This document shows, one piece after another, positions 1-13,100 of a DNA stretch of 64,000 bases (positions are counted from its first letter, which is position 1; every line of letters begins with the position of its first letter). The position numbers and the translations under genes were made by a program. The notes below the pieces were generated by a model that worked only from the letters and a program-made list of their open reading frames with translations, searched no databases and was not told the DNA's origin. This stretch comes from Steromphala cineraria (taxonomy: Eukaryota; Mollusca; Gastropoda; Trochida; Trochidae), in contig OU744731.1 in NCBI GenBank assembly GCA_916613615.1, positions 18,880,328 through 18,944,327 of the forward strand. Reading direction: 5' to 3'.

Positions 1-210
1 CCATTGTAAAGGGACAGTCCTATCGGGGTTTTTTTGGAAACGAAATTCAAAAAGGCCGCATTAAGGAAATCTATTCTTTGTCAAACGTTTAATTTAGAAT
101 AACTAAATGTTATCCACACTAACGTGTATGAAATAATCATGTATAAACAGGGAAGTAACTCCTAAATTTTGTTTCCATGAAAATATATCTATAGAACTGT
201 CCCGTTAAGT
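1..210 (-). repeat. TTAA-type MITE, family M, copy 1
   Basis: The left end reads AAAGGGACAGTCCTATCGGG and the right end is its imperfect inverse, finishing in ACTGTCCCGTTAA near 190-207. Read on the minus strand, the right half aligns with the copies at 674 and 21037: a GGAAACAAAATT block, then ACTTCCCTG, then ATGATTATTTCATAC. This is a short non-autonomous DNA transposon. The TTAA at the boundary is typical of piggyBac-like target duplication, but no transposase is visible, so the superfamily is inferred. Confidence 0.6.
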
Positions 211-673
211 TACATGAATGTTCTCTTTAAAACATTTGCAAGATTATCGTAAAAGAATAAACGTTGCAAACTTGTTGCCCAATTTATTTTTAAATAATTC
301 ACATATCCATTAACCTTGTCTTCAATTGATCACCAACCTATTGAATTATCCTTTTGCGCTGATAATTGATCATTAGATTCTTGGTCATTGTTATTTTTAT
401 TAGAACAAACCCGTTAACCAAGACCTTCAATTAAAGTTTAGTTTATTCAAGGTTTGAATTGGTCGTGCGAAAAACTAACAAATCTTAATATAATTGAAAC
501 AAGGTTGATAACCCATTACATAACGGTTTGGCTGTTTTACCTGGGGTGAACTGGTGCAATGGTTTTAGATTAAAATTTGATATTGAAAGTGCACTTTTAC
601 TTATACTGTAACTGGAAACAGCGTGTACACGTATAATAACAAGGCGGTTATTAACTCGCAACCCTATCCTCTC

Positions 674-904
674 TTAAAGCGAAGTCCTATCGAGGCATTT
701 TTGTGGAAACAAAATTCAAGAATACTTCCCTGCTTATTCTTATATATGATAGTTACATGATTATTTCATACTTATTTTCAAATATGTTCCTGAGGTTAAC
801 ATTTTAGTTGTTCAAGGTTTAACAATTTGACAAAAAAGTAAATGCATCAGTGCGTTCCTTGAATTCAGTTTCTACAAAAGTACCCTGCTAGGATTGCTCT
901 TTAA
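674..904 (+). repeat. TTAA-type MITE, family M, copy 2
   Basis: The element starts at TTAA (674-677), followed by AGCGAAGTCCTATCGAGGC, and ends with the imperfect inverse GCTAGGATTGCTCTTTAA at 887-904. The first 180 bases align with 21037-21215 and, inverted, with 1-210. Its right TTAA is also the left TTAA of the next element, so the two transposons abut at one target site. Confidence 0.65.
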
Positions 905-1265
905 AGGGGCAGTAGCACGTTTTTAGGGGGAATATAAGGTGATGTCATGAAAATGAAAATTAATGGTTCCAAATGAAAGACAATGTATTTAAACTAAATG
1001 GAGCAGTAATAATTCAAATATAAAATGTAAAGTTCAGCCATGCGATTCCTTTTTCTTACACAAAATGAATTAAAGGTGTTCACACAAAAATGGCCGCCAA
1101 TGGATTTTGTGTAAATCTTCATACTTTGTCCTCTGACTATGGGTGATTGACTTGTGTGATGAGATTTTTGACACTGTCAAAATAATACATTTAACATTAA
1201 CTTACAATTATCAGTGAAAATTTTAAAATATAAAATTATCAAAAAACGTGCTACTGCCCCTTTAA
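901..1265 (+). repeat. TTAA-type MITE, family B, copy 1 (full length)
   Basis: A 365-bp element with terminal inverted repeats. It starts TTAAAGGGGCAGTAGCACG and ends with the exact inverse CGTGCTACTGCCCCTTTAA. Homologous full-length copies lie at 28511-28875 and 60861-61220, with fragments at 61722 and 59631. There is no coding capacity. The TTAA at both ends fits a piggyBac-like TTAA target duplication (inference). Confidence 0.88.
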
Positions 1266-3480
1266 GCCATCTTACTACAATATATTGTTAGATACATAAT
1301 CTTATAATATTTTATTTTGCTAATTGCCTTAAATAACAGTCATATGGATGTTGTATGACATATTTAATATTTCCAATTTTAGTTGCACTTTCTGAGCATC
1401 TATATATTTGCTCTTTAAAATGCGTAATGCATAATCTTCTACAGGTAGATGTTGAATCACAGAAAGAAGATTAAAAGGCTATGCAAAGTTTAAAACTTTC
1501 AGACCAAAAGTCTCGAAAAGGTTACTAACAGATGAATATTGAAGTTTTTTACATTCAGCAAACTATTTTCAAGAAATATCAATTCGATATGAATTTCGGG
1601 ATTTCGAATTCATTAAAAGTAAATCGTTTGTCGTCTTGCCTCCAACAACATTAAGTTTTAGGACTGAAACGGAATCATGTTTTACAATAACTCGTTTGAT
1701 AAATTTTGTAATGTATAATGTTAGCTATTCAAACATTTTACTCCATATTTAAGGAGTTTGGAACAGACAAACGTTTATCATTTTAGAAACATTCATATAA
1801 AATACACGAAGGGTTTAAAAATAAAAATGATTAACAGATATTTTATGAAGTGAAATGAATCAAGGAAACGCTAACCAATGCAGATTTTTATTTCGAATTG
1901 CTTCTTTCTGTATTAATCTATAATTGCGTCTAAGGCTATAAAGCTCGATGTATATATCATTTAATCATTTAATGGACAGTATCGCGATAAGCAAAATAGG
2001 GCTACGTTATTCTATAATTGTTCTACTAACCTACTTATTTCAAGGCAATTGATTTAAAAAAGAGAATTCCATAATCTATAACGTTCAAACTACGGTGAAA
2101 GAGCCACTCCGTGATTTTCACAGCATACGCCGCAATTGCCTAATTCTTGATGTTAGTTCAAAATACCTCACATATTCATTCAAAAATGCAAATTATATGA
2201 TAAAAGATTATTTTCGATGAAATTCTTTAAACAGTCATATATATTCTCAAAAGCTAAATTTACACGTCCAACGTACATGAATACTAGATATATAACCTAT
2301 CAAACATTGTCAACGCGTATCTTTCATTCTGACTGCTTTTGAGAAATTTACAAACTATACGTTTGATTGACTGATGCTCGTCATGTCTAGTTTTCGATCA
2401 CAATCGTGAATTCGAACCTTCCTGTTGTCACTCATCTTCACAACGTCACGGGCGAAACGAAAAAGTTTCTAAACTTTCCCATTCCTCCCTTGACATCATT
2501 GGTCGTAATTTCTGTGCTAGCATTTCAACCCGCTGCACGGAAGTAGAATAGTCCAATCAGAAGCATGTTAAATGACCCGATTTGAAAAAAAATACTTCTG
2601 TGTGCGTTTTAAACGGGAGAGAAACACTTTATTTGAGTGATACATTTATGTTTGTCTTCTCTGCATTTACCATGCTCATCAAAAACATGAAAACAACCAT
2701 GCGGAATGAAGTTTAAAATTAAATTTCACTCGGATAGTTTTCAAAAAGATTGTCTGTTAGTATTTTGAATTTGTTTCGAATGTAAACGGTAATTTCATTG
2801 GCTATTGTTGAAAGAGCTGATAAGGGGCTTAACTCGTGATCACGATAGGTGTCGCTGCTGCGGATCACCAGTTTTCTACCTTGTGAAGGCAAGGTCGAAA
2901 CGAGGAGTTGCTCGATACGTTTTCATCTTGCCGTGGGAAGATGGTTGTCACTATACAACGTTGATTTGCTTTAAAATAATACTTTTCTTCAACAATTGAT
3001 TCTTATCGATGAGATAACACTATTATTAAAGTTGTGCATATGTGGCCCCTGACATCTCGCGGAGTGGCCCTTTAAGCTATGTGAATCCATCCCCCTAATG
3101 CAAGTGATTAAATGATTTCCACACTTAAATACTTTCGCTGTTTTACTACCTAAAGATGATACGTTCAGCAAATCGTTCATTGGGAGAAATAAAAAGAAAA
3201 AAATATTTGTTTTAAAACGTGCAATTGCTCATTATAACTTCATTTATAGTTTGATCAGCAATGTCTTTTATATGCAGGTCAAAATTTATAAATCCCAAAT
3301 ATTCATCAAATATGTTTAATGTTTTGCGGGATAATTCAGTTTTATTATACTCGTACAATGCACCTGTCAAACTAGGTGTTATATTGAATGTTCGGGTCAG
3401 TGCGTCCACTACTGACCACCACCTACTCCCTACTCTAACTGCACAACTCCTGTTTATCCACGAGTAGATGCTGATAGAGT
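1266..3480. other. Intergenic, no supported gene
   Basis: AT-rich non-coding sequence. Only short reading frames occur (for example 2805-2999 plus and 3212-3409 minus). None has convincing splice junctions or a recognisable motif. The 2805 frame is more GC-rich than its surroundings and contains a Cys-x-Cys-Cys cluster, but I cannot support it as an exon. Confidence 0.5.
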
Positions 3481-3490
3481 TTCACCAGGA

Positions 3491-3752
3491 CACGTGACGT
3501 CACAGTACTCAATGACCGTAGCACTAGTCGCCAGTATACTTATCTGAGTCCCTTGGCCACTCTCTAGATAATCTGGAAACTCTTGTCTCTAACTCCCTGT
3601 AAACCCAGATGGGAGGTGTGAGTCCCAACCAAGTCTCTCCCTCGTCTGCTAGGAAGCGAACAAGGTCAGCCAGATCACGTGATCACAACATTGGGCACGA
3701 GATCGTCTGCTGCTTCCCGCGCTCTTCAGTCGCATCTACCTAATCACGTGAT
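3491..3752. promoter_or_regulatory. Cluster of CACGTG E-boxes and a CRE upstream of the mindin-like gene
   Basis: Three CACGTG palindromes lie within 260 bases: 3491-3496, centred at 3678 (within GATCACGTGATC) and centred at 3747 (within ATCACGTGAT). The first overlaps a perfect cAMP-response element, TGACGTCA, at 3495-3502. The second and third have the TCACGTGA form bound by MITF/TFE and USF-type bHLH-zip factors in animals. They lie 115-375 bases upstream of the TATA box. Their use as enhancer sites is an inference. Confidence 0.45.
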
Positions 3753-3865
3753 CATGATATACCGTGTGTGAAAAATCAAACACACACACTGTATCACACC
3801 TTGAAAGTAAAAAAATACGATAGAGCAATAGACCAATAGAAATGAGTTAGTGGCCTACACCGGTG

Positions 3866-3874
3866 TATATAAAA
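3866..3874 (+). promoter_or_regulatory. TATA box of the mindin-like gene
   Basis: TATATAAAA lies 84-92 bases before the start codon. A TCAGTG initiator-like hexamer at 3899-3904 sits about 30-35 bases downstream, the standard TATA-to-start spacing. Transcription therefore probably begins near 3900, giving a 5' UTR of about 58 bases. Confidence 0.7.
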
Positions 3875-3957
3875 CCTCAGGGGCTGTACACGGTGAAATC
3901 AGTGTGAACAGTGCAAGCTTACAAACTTATGGAGACATATATGAGTAGATTACAGTC

Positions 3958-4183
3958 ATGAAGTTCACGTGTTGTTTCAGTAATGTGAGCACCTTGCTAT
4001 GTCTATTGGTCATCTTGACCAGTTCAGAGGGTCGGAGACGAAGAACCAAAAGGGGGAATGGTCACTGTGGATCCCATTCCCTGGTGGAGTACAATCTATC
4101 CTTTTTCGGGGACTGGTCAAAGGAGGAGTTCCCTAGAATGTACCCCAAGTACAGACCTCATGCCCAGTGGTCAAAGTTGTTTG
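3958..4183 (+). CDS. Mindin-like exon 1: signal peptide and start of Spondin_N
   Basis: The ATG at 3958 is the first after the inferred start site and opens a hydrophobic leader (MKFTCCFSNVSTLLCLLVIL). After the basic stretch come Cys37 and the domain start VEYNLSFFGDWSKEEFP, which matches the first strand region of mindin (a Y-x-I-x-F-x-G-x-W pattern). The exon ends ...QWSKLF plus one base at a consensus GTAAGT donor (4184), leaving phase 1. Exon 2 completes that codon as Gly. Confidence 0.85.
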
Positions 4184-7100
4184 GTAAGTTTTTCATTTGA
4201 TACTGACACTTAGTTATATTAACTTGTGTCCAGGCAAGGTGTATGGTGTACGCTAAGAATTTCTTAATTTTTGATGGATGTCAAACTCAAATTTGACATC
4301 CGATTTCTAGTGGTCAAAGATATCACCATTTACTGTACCTTCAAAATATTCGGGCAAACAAGTGAAAGATAAGCATATTGAATTATTAATATTCTCGAAG
4401 AGGCACCCTATTTAATGCAACCTTAATACTTTTTTTTGTCGTATTTAATTTATATGATACATTTGCTGTTACCTATCTTTATCAAAGAAACGCAGTGTAT
4501 GGTAAGAAGACTGATTAACTGAAGAGATTTCAAACTAAAAAAAACTCCCATGTCCAGTGGTCAAATTATTTAGTTCTTTTGTCTGATGTCCTCATTAGCC
4601 TCATATAAAAGCAACGTCATGCATGAAATGATTTTTACCGTACATCTCTTTAATATTGCTTCTTTCTTTTACTTACTTGACTTACTTGTTTTATACTAAT
4701 ATTGGAGTATTGTAATTGATGAAGTTTTCAATGAATGCAACTCAGTTACCTCATGCTCAGTAGTCAAATGTAAATGTATTTGGTATCAGTACATGTATTC
4801 AATGTCGTCTCTTATCTTTACCTAGGCTTTTAGCAATGGAACTTATGTATGATATTGCATTATCGTAATTATTGAAGAGGTTCTGATATGCTCACTGGTC
4901 AAAGTTATTTGGTAACTAAATTGTCTGTAACCAACCTATCAATTGAACATAAGGCATTGTATGCAATATGCTTTATTAGAATCTTTAAAGGGGTTTCCCC
5001 CTCAGAAACTTCAAAAAGACTTCGTACACACGATTTTAGAAACTGTGTGGTAAGTTTATTTGTTAAAATGATCGATTTTGAACTTGCAATTACCAACCGA
5101 CCTTTTCATGAATAAGAGTATATCGTTATATGGATTTATTTCTTGGATGGTTGACAACTCTTAAACGGTACGCAGGTATTTCTGAAATTGTATTTCTTTA
5201 CTTTTTCCAATAAGTAATAGTTTATGCCAAATGTTTCATATTCACTATTATTCAGTGGGTAAAATAACTCAATACACAACTGATGATCCTATAGAAGAAT
5301 ACACCAAGTATATTTTTTGCGATCACTTTATGTTCATTTGTGGTAGGGATATAAAACAGGGTATAGTTTAATCGAACACCGTTCGATTTGATCTAAAACA
5401 TGTCTTGCAACGATAAACATATTGCATTTTCATCGACAACTTTTGTCTTAAATAGCTTATCAATTTAAGTTAAGCGTTCTCCAATTTTTTGTACATTGTA
5501 CGATTTTCGAGTTTATTGCCAATCTTTCTCGTGTGCTTATTTTAACATATCACCATCAATGACGTCATATAAGCAATTGTTTTATGACATTACATTGGAT
5601 TTAATACTCAAACTTACTCTTAAAAAACCATTGATCAGCAATGTGAACTTCGCACATGTGCACATATGAATTATGTATATATTTAGTTATGTTTCACTTC
5701 ATTGTCGATGCATAAAGTATTTGTAGTTTATGCTGATTCATACTATAAATGCAACTATTGATAGTGTCCCAACATGAACACTAACGTTCATCTTACCATG
5801 CAAAACGTTATGGCAACTTCTGTAAAAAGATTAAATCTACTCACGTTACGTAACAATGTCTTGTAGACAGACACACGCCCAATGTTGATATAGTTGTTAT
5901 TAAATGAAATACAGAGCACAGTTCACTGGGCCAACATAACACAATTAACTTCTCGCCAACTGCAGTGTTCATGCACTAGAGGACGATGTTCTAGATTTTA
6001 TGGTTGGTATGCTTTCTGTCTTGACATTTTTTCCACCGTTTATTTCAGTTTACCTCATACTTGAAATCTAAGCATGCACCTAACGGTGATGAGGTCAGAA
6101 AACTGTGTTAGATATAAACAAATCTTAAATTTAATTTTTCTAGTATTTGCGTCACAATTAGATACAAGAAGGTTGGACATTTCAATATTTGATTTCTACC
6201 ATGCATGATGATGAGTAAGGGTTCAGTTGAAGTGTTAAACAAATATAATCAATTCACATTTCTACCAGGCTTCAAATGAAGAACATTTTTCGAGCACATG
6301 TTTGCATCTTTCAGAGTCATTGATATATTTTGCATACGATAAAGTGTGATGTTCAATTAAAAAGGGTTAGCAAAAGGACAATTTACAAAACTCATTTTAT
6401 CTTCCAATGATTCGGGCTACATGTAATCATTTTTCACATTATACTGTATGTGATACAAAAATAAGGTGTGCTCTTGAAACTAAAATGGCGTTTTACAGTA
6501 ACCTATTGAAGTTTACATTACATACATATTTTCAAAAAAGTTTCCTGATTCAATTATGATAGATCTAGGTTTGTCACCCAGTAATAATACAGCATTTATA
6601 AGCAATGTGGCTCGTGTTACTGCTCAATGTTAAAGGGAAGATAATTGCAAATGTACGTGTTGGCTTATTCTAGTTTCAATTCCACAGGTATATTTGCACA
6701 GGAGCCATGTTACCTGACGCTCTATCAGTAACAATGCTACCTGTTTTACCTGATGTACAGTCAGACCCCGGTGTTTGCTCTGTGTTACATACTGAAAGGA
6801 AGCAGTTTCCGAAGGATGACAGCTTCTCTACATTGATGAGAGTTTCCATGTTATAACACGTGCTGTAACCATGGCTTGTATGACAGAACTGCAATGATGG
6901 ATTCAATTCCTTTAGAGGCATGATGTTGCATATATGAAGTTTATAACGAATTTAATATCATGTGATTTGCAGACGTTTTGGGTATGGATATCTAAAAACT
7001 GTGTAATGTTTTTGAAAAATTGACCTTTGGTTATCACGTTGATAATTATGAATGGACATTTGTAGTTTTAGCATGTAAAGAAAATTCATAAGATATCAAA

Positions 7101-10100
7101 GGTCACCAATGTTGGAGAAAAGACAATAAAACGATTCCAATTGGTGAAAATTTGTGTTAGTCTTGCATTTAAAATACGATTTTATTGCAAATATGCACCA
7201 GTTGATTTTGTGTTTTTCGATGAAAACAGCTTATCATTTTTTTTTATAAATTCGATATTCTGTGCATTTCATTTATTGATATAAATGTCTACTTAAGAGA
7301 CGTGTCTCCAAGTTGTATTAAATGTAAATGAGTTGTTGTCATAACAGGAACAAACATCAAATTGATTAAATCAGTATGAGATACAGTACATCAATGCTAA
7401 GTGACGTATCATTGGCTAAAACGTTGTGTGTGTGTATTGGCAATGTGTTACGATAAAATGCTAAAATATATGGGATTATCATGTATGTCCATGTAAGGAT
7501 CAGACGACCTATATGACACTCACTAAACTTTACATATCGATAATGTCAACAAATATCTTTTAAAGAACTGCTTCTTCAACGGGCAATTGGAACATCTGAA
7601 CATGTGAAAATATATGATTTTATAATTCCAACAACTATTGTTTAAATATATGTGGATTCAAAACAGAGAGTGTTTTTCGTCTGTCGGAGAAAAAGTTATT
7701 TGAACACGTGCTTCAAGCATTCATGACCTTTCGAAATATTCGCAATAACAAGATTTTCACCACGATAATCCTAACATTACCGTTCGGAGAGGTACCCAAA
7801 TTTCAAGTGACCTTTACAAGGTCATGTAATACCGCCTTCACCGTCAACACATGCTGAAAGTGGAAACATAGAGTTGTCATGTCTGACTTTAGCCTATTTT
7901 CAGGGAAAACAGTGATGTATTAATCCGCTAATCATCCCGCAATCAACAATTGTGTCTATACGCGATGTCCCGCCAGTAAACGTTAGAGGAACGAAAGTTC
8001 AATAATAGATCTAGAGAAGGTCATGTGCACTAAAATACGACGTATAAAAGTACGTTCCTTTAGGGTCGACATTTTTGGGTTTTGGCATGCATAAAAATCA
8101 ATTATAAAGCCACTGCATGAAAATCATAAGTAAACCATAGGATTTTAGTGTTTTTACTTAGTTTATTAGAGTTACGAACGCACAACAATGTCACGTCATA
8201 TATCTAAGCAAGAGTATCGACGCTCGTAGATATATGATTACTTATATCTTTTTTCGTTGTTTTAAAATCCGTTATCTATGACAAATTGTGAAACAATAAT
8301 GCCATCCTACGCTACGTATTTCAACTACATTCTTAAACGCCTTGTAAAATTCAAAGAAATGTATGAAGAATAATATCCACCGAATCTCGATTAAAAATAA
8401 TGCACAAGTCATAAAAACATTCCCCGTTCAATAGCACTTCATCTTTGGTAACCAAGGGTCGAACATACTCGTAGATATGATCTACATTGTATCACCCTTG
8501 GATTTTTCAACGGGAAAATCTGTACTTGGATTTTTTTTAAACTATGATTGTTATTATCCTGTGAATAGCTGGTCCGATAATGTTGAATTCTATTTTCCGG
8601 GTCGTTCAAACCGAGTTTTGAAGCTGCTTTGTTCAGGTCTATGGTTTTGTGTGCGGACAGATTATGTTAGTATGAAAAATATGTCATTCGTATGACTTAA
8701 TGCGAAAATGCAGAATAAGGCTTCTTCAAAATAATTTGTTGAATTGATGTTTATCATAGCAGAATACTATACTATAATACCAGAGAGTATATAAAAGTAT
8801 TGGTAGAAACGTTTTGATAATCATAAAGTGTATACACTTTTCTCCTATTATTAAAAGTTTTTTACTCTTCTAGTAATGTTCAACTTTCTTTCTGTGCTCA
8901 GTTACAAATTATTGAATCAGCTTTTCATGCGATCAAAAGTGGAAGAGCAGTTCATTACTGTGTGCAGTTCATTATTTTGTGTTGAACGTTTTGAATTGTT
9001 TGCTTATTGGTGAAAATATACTTGAAAATACATGGTGGATATATGTAGATATGGGTCCCGTTGCACAAAACACTAAGGTGCCCCCCCCCCTTCACTAAGG
9101 TAACCTTAGTATAATGTTAAAGCATGGCACTAAGGTTAACCTTGTCGTTAAGTCGTTTTGTACAAGTGCCCCGGCCCTACCAAGTAATTCGAAAATAGCG
9201 TAATAATAAATGTGCTTTTCGAGGGTTGCATAGAAACATGATATTCAGGAAAAAATGTAATCCCTTGTGGTTATGCTAAAAATAGATAAAGCTTAATACA
9301 ATACGTCCTTAATGATTTCATAAGGAACAAACCTATACCTATGTATATTTATCCTTTTACCATAATCAAACCTGTGTAAGACAGGAAGAGACGTACAATG
9401 TATATAGATGCAATAATACGTGTTTCCTTCCTGCCTCTTTATGAACATTACCTTTGTTTATAATCACAATTACTGACAGGTAAAATCAATACAAAAAGAC
9501 GGAAGTCAGCTGCGGTTTACTCTATTTTAAGAAACGTGTTTTCTACCCGGAAATTCACAAATACAGAAATATTGTTATAACAAATGTTATTCATTTTTTC
9601 ACCATTGTGGTGACCTAAGACACCGTTACGTTTCTGGGGTGTTTGGCTGGAAGGATAAAGCCTATCACTTTACGGAAACTTCACAAAGATGAATAGCTCG
9701 GACGTTGTAAATTTATCACTCAGGATGTTTCGTGCTGGCTTCTAAGGGTAGTTTTCAGGCTGAACAGTAACCTCCTTTCTTGTTCTAAAAGCTGCCATGT
9801 GCGTCTAGTTTGTAGATCGTGATAATGTAATAAGTCCACACACGACAAGGTGGTTCTCTAGAACATTGTGTTTTCTTTAGCTTCTTATTGTACATTCGTG
9901 GACTTCTACTTAACAAATATTGCATATAAAAAGTAAGAAAATGCTTTCGATGCATATTTTCATGGATTTAATTTAATCAAAGAATTTGAATGACGACCTT
10001 TTCTCACTAGACAAATATTTATTCTGTGTTTCATTACAGAACATTGTTCATATTTGTTTTAATCATAAATGTCACATCACGGATGATAATAATACAAAGA

Positions 10101-13100
10101 GTCCTTTATTCATTTTTGATATGTTAAAATATAAAAACAACATGGTCCTAATAAGTAAAGTTTATGCTCTACCCAATTGATATCCTGTTTTCTGAATAAA
10201 TCTTTACATTACTATAGAACAGACTACCAAACATTCCAATTTCTAATGTTCGGCTTGCTCGGCCAGTTCATGTCTTTTATGCTTCTTCCTCTTATTCTTA
10301 TCTTAAAGTCTCATAAATATAATTCATAATGGAAACGATATATAAATTCCGATGATTGTAAGATGTGCCTTACTTAAATAGCTTAAATTTGGACAATTTT
10401 GATGAGTATGTTCTGCTTTCTACAAAGCATCGTTTACGGAAGCAGACAAACAACTGTTTACAACAGTAGCATTGATAAGATTATAATACTTAGATCGTAC
10501 AGATAATAAAGCAGATGGTCAGATTGTGTATATGATAATGTCATATCGTGTAGATCATGATGGTCAGATAGGGTAGACACAAGTCACTCAGGAAGATGTT
10601 TATGAGTACCGTGTATACAGACACACAGTCACTGACCCGACACAATCTGATACCGATCTTCACAACCTGTCAGCTCAGACTTCACCTTGACTTTCTACCC
10701 TCACAACAACTCCTTGATGGACAATATGTTCCACATGACTTCCTTGATTCCAATCTCTAAGACATTTGGTAGACTTAGTAAGTTATTAACCGAGAATCCT
10801 GTCTGAAGGTTATTTGTTATTTGTTTACTTTGTTGCCTTCGTCAATCGACAGATAGGTGTTGTTGGCCGAATGGCCTTGTCATGTGAGCTTTAATTTGGT
10901 GGTTTATGTTATTTCCAATCAGTATTTCAAGTGATGCAATTGAGAAAGATTTCATTTCAATTACGACAGGATTTTGTTTTGTACTCTTTTCAAACTTGGT
11001 AACGTTTCTTTTGCCCCTGAGTGTATTCCCGGGGTTGATATTTATTTCCGTTCTGATACTATTTAGGGTATTATAATTTATTTCCTTTTAAGCTTTAATT
11101 CATAACAATTTCATACCCATTTCTATATATGAGATATCATTTCCCTGAGACGTCTTTCCTAAATGTCACAAAATAGAGTGTTTTGTTTGGACATTATTCA
11201 AAATTAACATTAAAGAAGGATATGACTTTTCAAAGTATCATATACATGTATTTACTATTTTATCATAACAACAGTTAAAGGTAAGTAAGAACAACCCTGC
11301 CGTGCAGGGTAATGTCCTTTATTTTTCTCTAAAACGCATCTTCTTGTTGTAGACCCCTATAGATGTATCTGCACGCTGAGTTGTCAGTGATCTTGAGATC
11401 AGTGTATTTACATAGTGGCTGGCATAGGATGGTATTGGCGTCGTTCAATTTGGCCATAAGAGTTTATAACACTAAGAGTATGACTTTGTATATATGTTGA
11501 AGTGTATTTTTTTAAGCTTAAACTCTCTGTAAAAGAAAAGTGACATTTATGTGAACTCAACACTTGACATTTCTTAAACTCCAGTTTTCAATCAAAGAGA
11601 TAAAAGCAACTTGCGTCATAATTTGTACAACTCATCAATCGAATTTTTTGGATCCAATTAAATCCTTTAAACCAAGTTACAAGAGGGATAAATGCAACTT
11701 ATACGTCAGTTAACATGTCCCAGATAGGGTTATGTCCCCTGTTCAACACCAGTCTAGACGCATGTCAAGGAGCAGACTATTCTGTCTGCCACCTGGCTGT
11801 TCACAATGGCTTCGCTGTTCACTGGGCCACTGAGATATCCACACGGTAATAGATGTCTTGGGCTCTCTCTTTGATGTTTGCTTCCATCGTGCGTTCATCA
11901 CTACCCTCTCAAGACAGCACAAGAAGCGACCAATCAGCGCCAAGGACGACATGTCAAGAGTTAAGCCACCTGCAAACACTGCTTCTCCGTGCTAAGCATT
12001 GGATACACAGCATTCTGTGATAGGATACAGGGCTAGAATATCTAACATGGTATTAAAGGGAAGATCCGACCTCTGGTCACGACCCAGGGCACTCGAGATA
12101 GTTGTAACTGGCATACCCCATCTAGATTCTTGGGTCCCTGATACCAGGTACATAGAGAGGTATCGCTTGTGTGGTCTCTCATCTGGACAAGGATACTTGG
12201 CAACAGCGTTATGTTACCACTTGGTGATACAGAGTAACTACTTGGTTCTACAAGCTAACCTCTTGTAATAAACCAAATGTTGTAACTCTGGAGTGATCGA
12301 TATGGAGGAAAGCCCAAAAGAAGTTTCATATGATTTTTCATCGGGCATCGGGATATAGTAATATATTATATTATAATAGGATATGGTCACGGTTAGCACA
12401 GTTTTAACGTTTTTTCACAAAACAAATGTGACTCTAATGTTTGATTAACCTCTACGTCATAAACTTGTTAAATCTGACAATGTCTGCAAATGCAAAGATC
12501 TGTTTATGAAACAGTATCAATTGCAAAGGATAGCATTTCAGGATCAAGCAAATGAAGCAGTCTACCCAGCTGAAAACTCAAACATTTCAAGAACTGGCAA
12601 AGAAACAGTCTATTAACTCTTATATTATAAAATGCTACTTTTCGTTGAAGACTTTACAATGGCACCGAACCAGTTTTCCCCATGCAAAGGTCTATCTCGT
12701 GTAAGCTCTAACATGTTTATATCTAACGTTCAATCAGTAATATCATTGCATACTCTAACACGTAAATCAAAACTACTTAATCTGTCCCTTTCAAGCTCCA
12801 ACATGTAAAGATTTAACATTGAGGCAGTCCTTCCCTACAAGTATCCATCATGTCAAGAACCTGCGACAAAGCAGTGTTCTTGTTAAGACAGTGCTTTGCT
12901 AGCTGTCTCTATCAGACTAATATCTGTCGTTGATGTGGTATTTTCCTTTCAAATTCAAACATATAAAGAGATAAAGCTTTCAAATGAAAAATCAACCTTG
13001 GCGCAAGCTATCTCTTTGAAGTCCAAACATTATCAGGAGGGACATTGAAGCAATCATTTCAAAAAGAAGTCTCTCTCCTTTACCGAAGTAACCTTTCTCT

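Noticed and set aside
6676..6921. 81-codon minus frame in mindin intron 1
   Set aside because: Open and GC-richer than its surroundings, but no splice partner and no recognisable domain.
11743..12268. Pair of 78- and 89-codon frames on opposite strands in mindin intron 1
   Set aside because: GC-richer but no recognised motif, no convincing splice sites and no continuity; best explained as an old repeat remnant.
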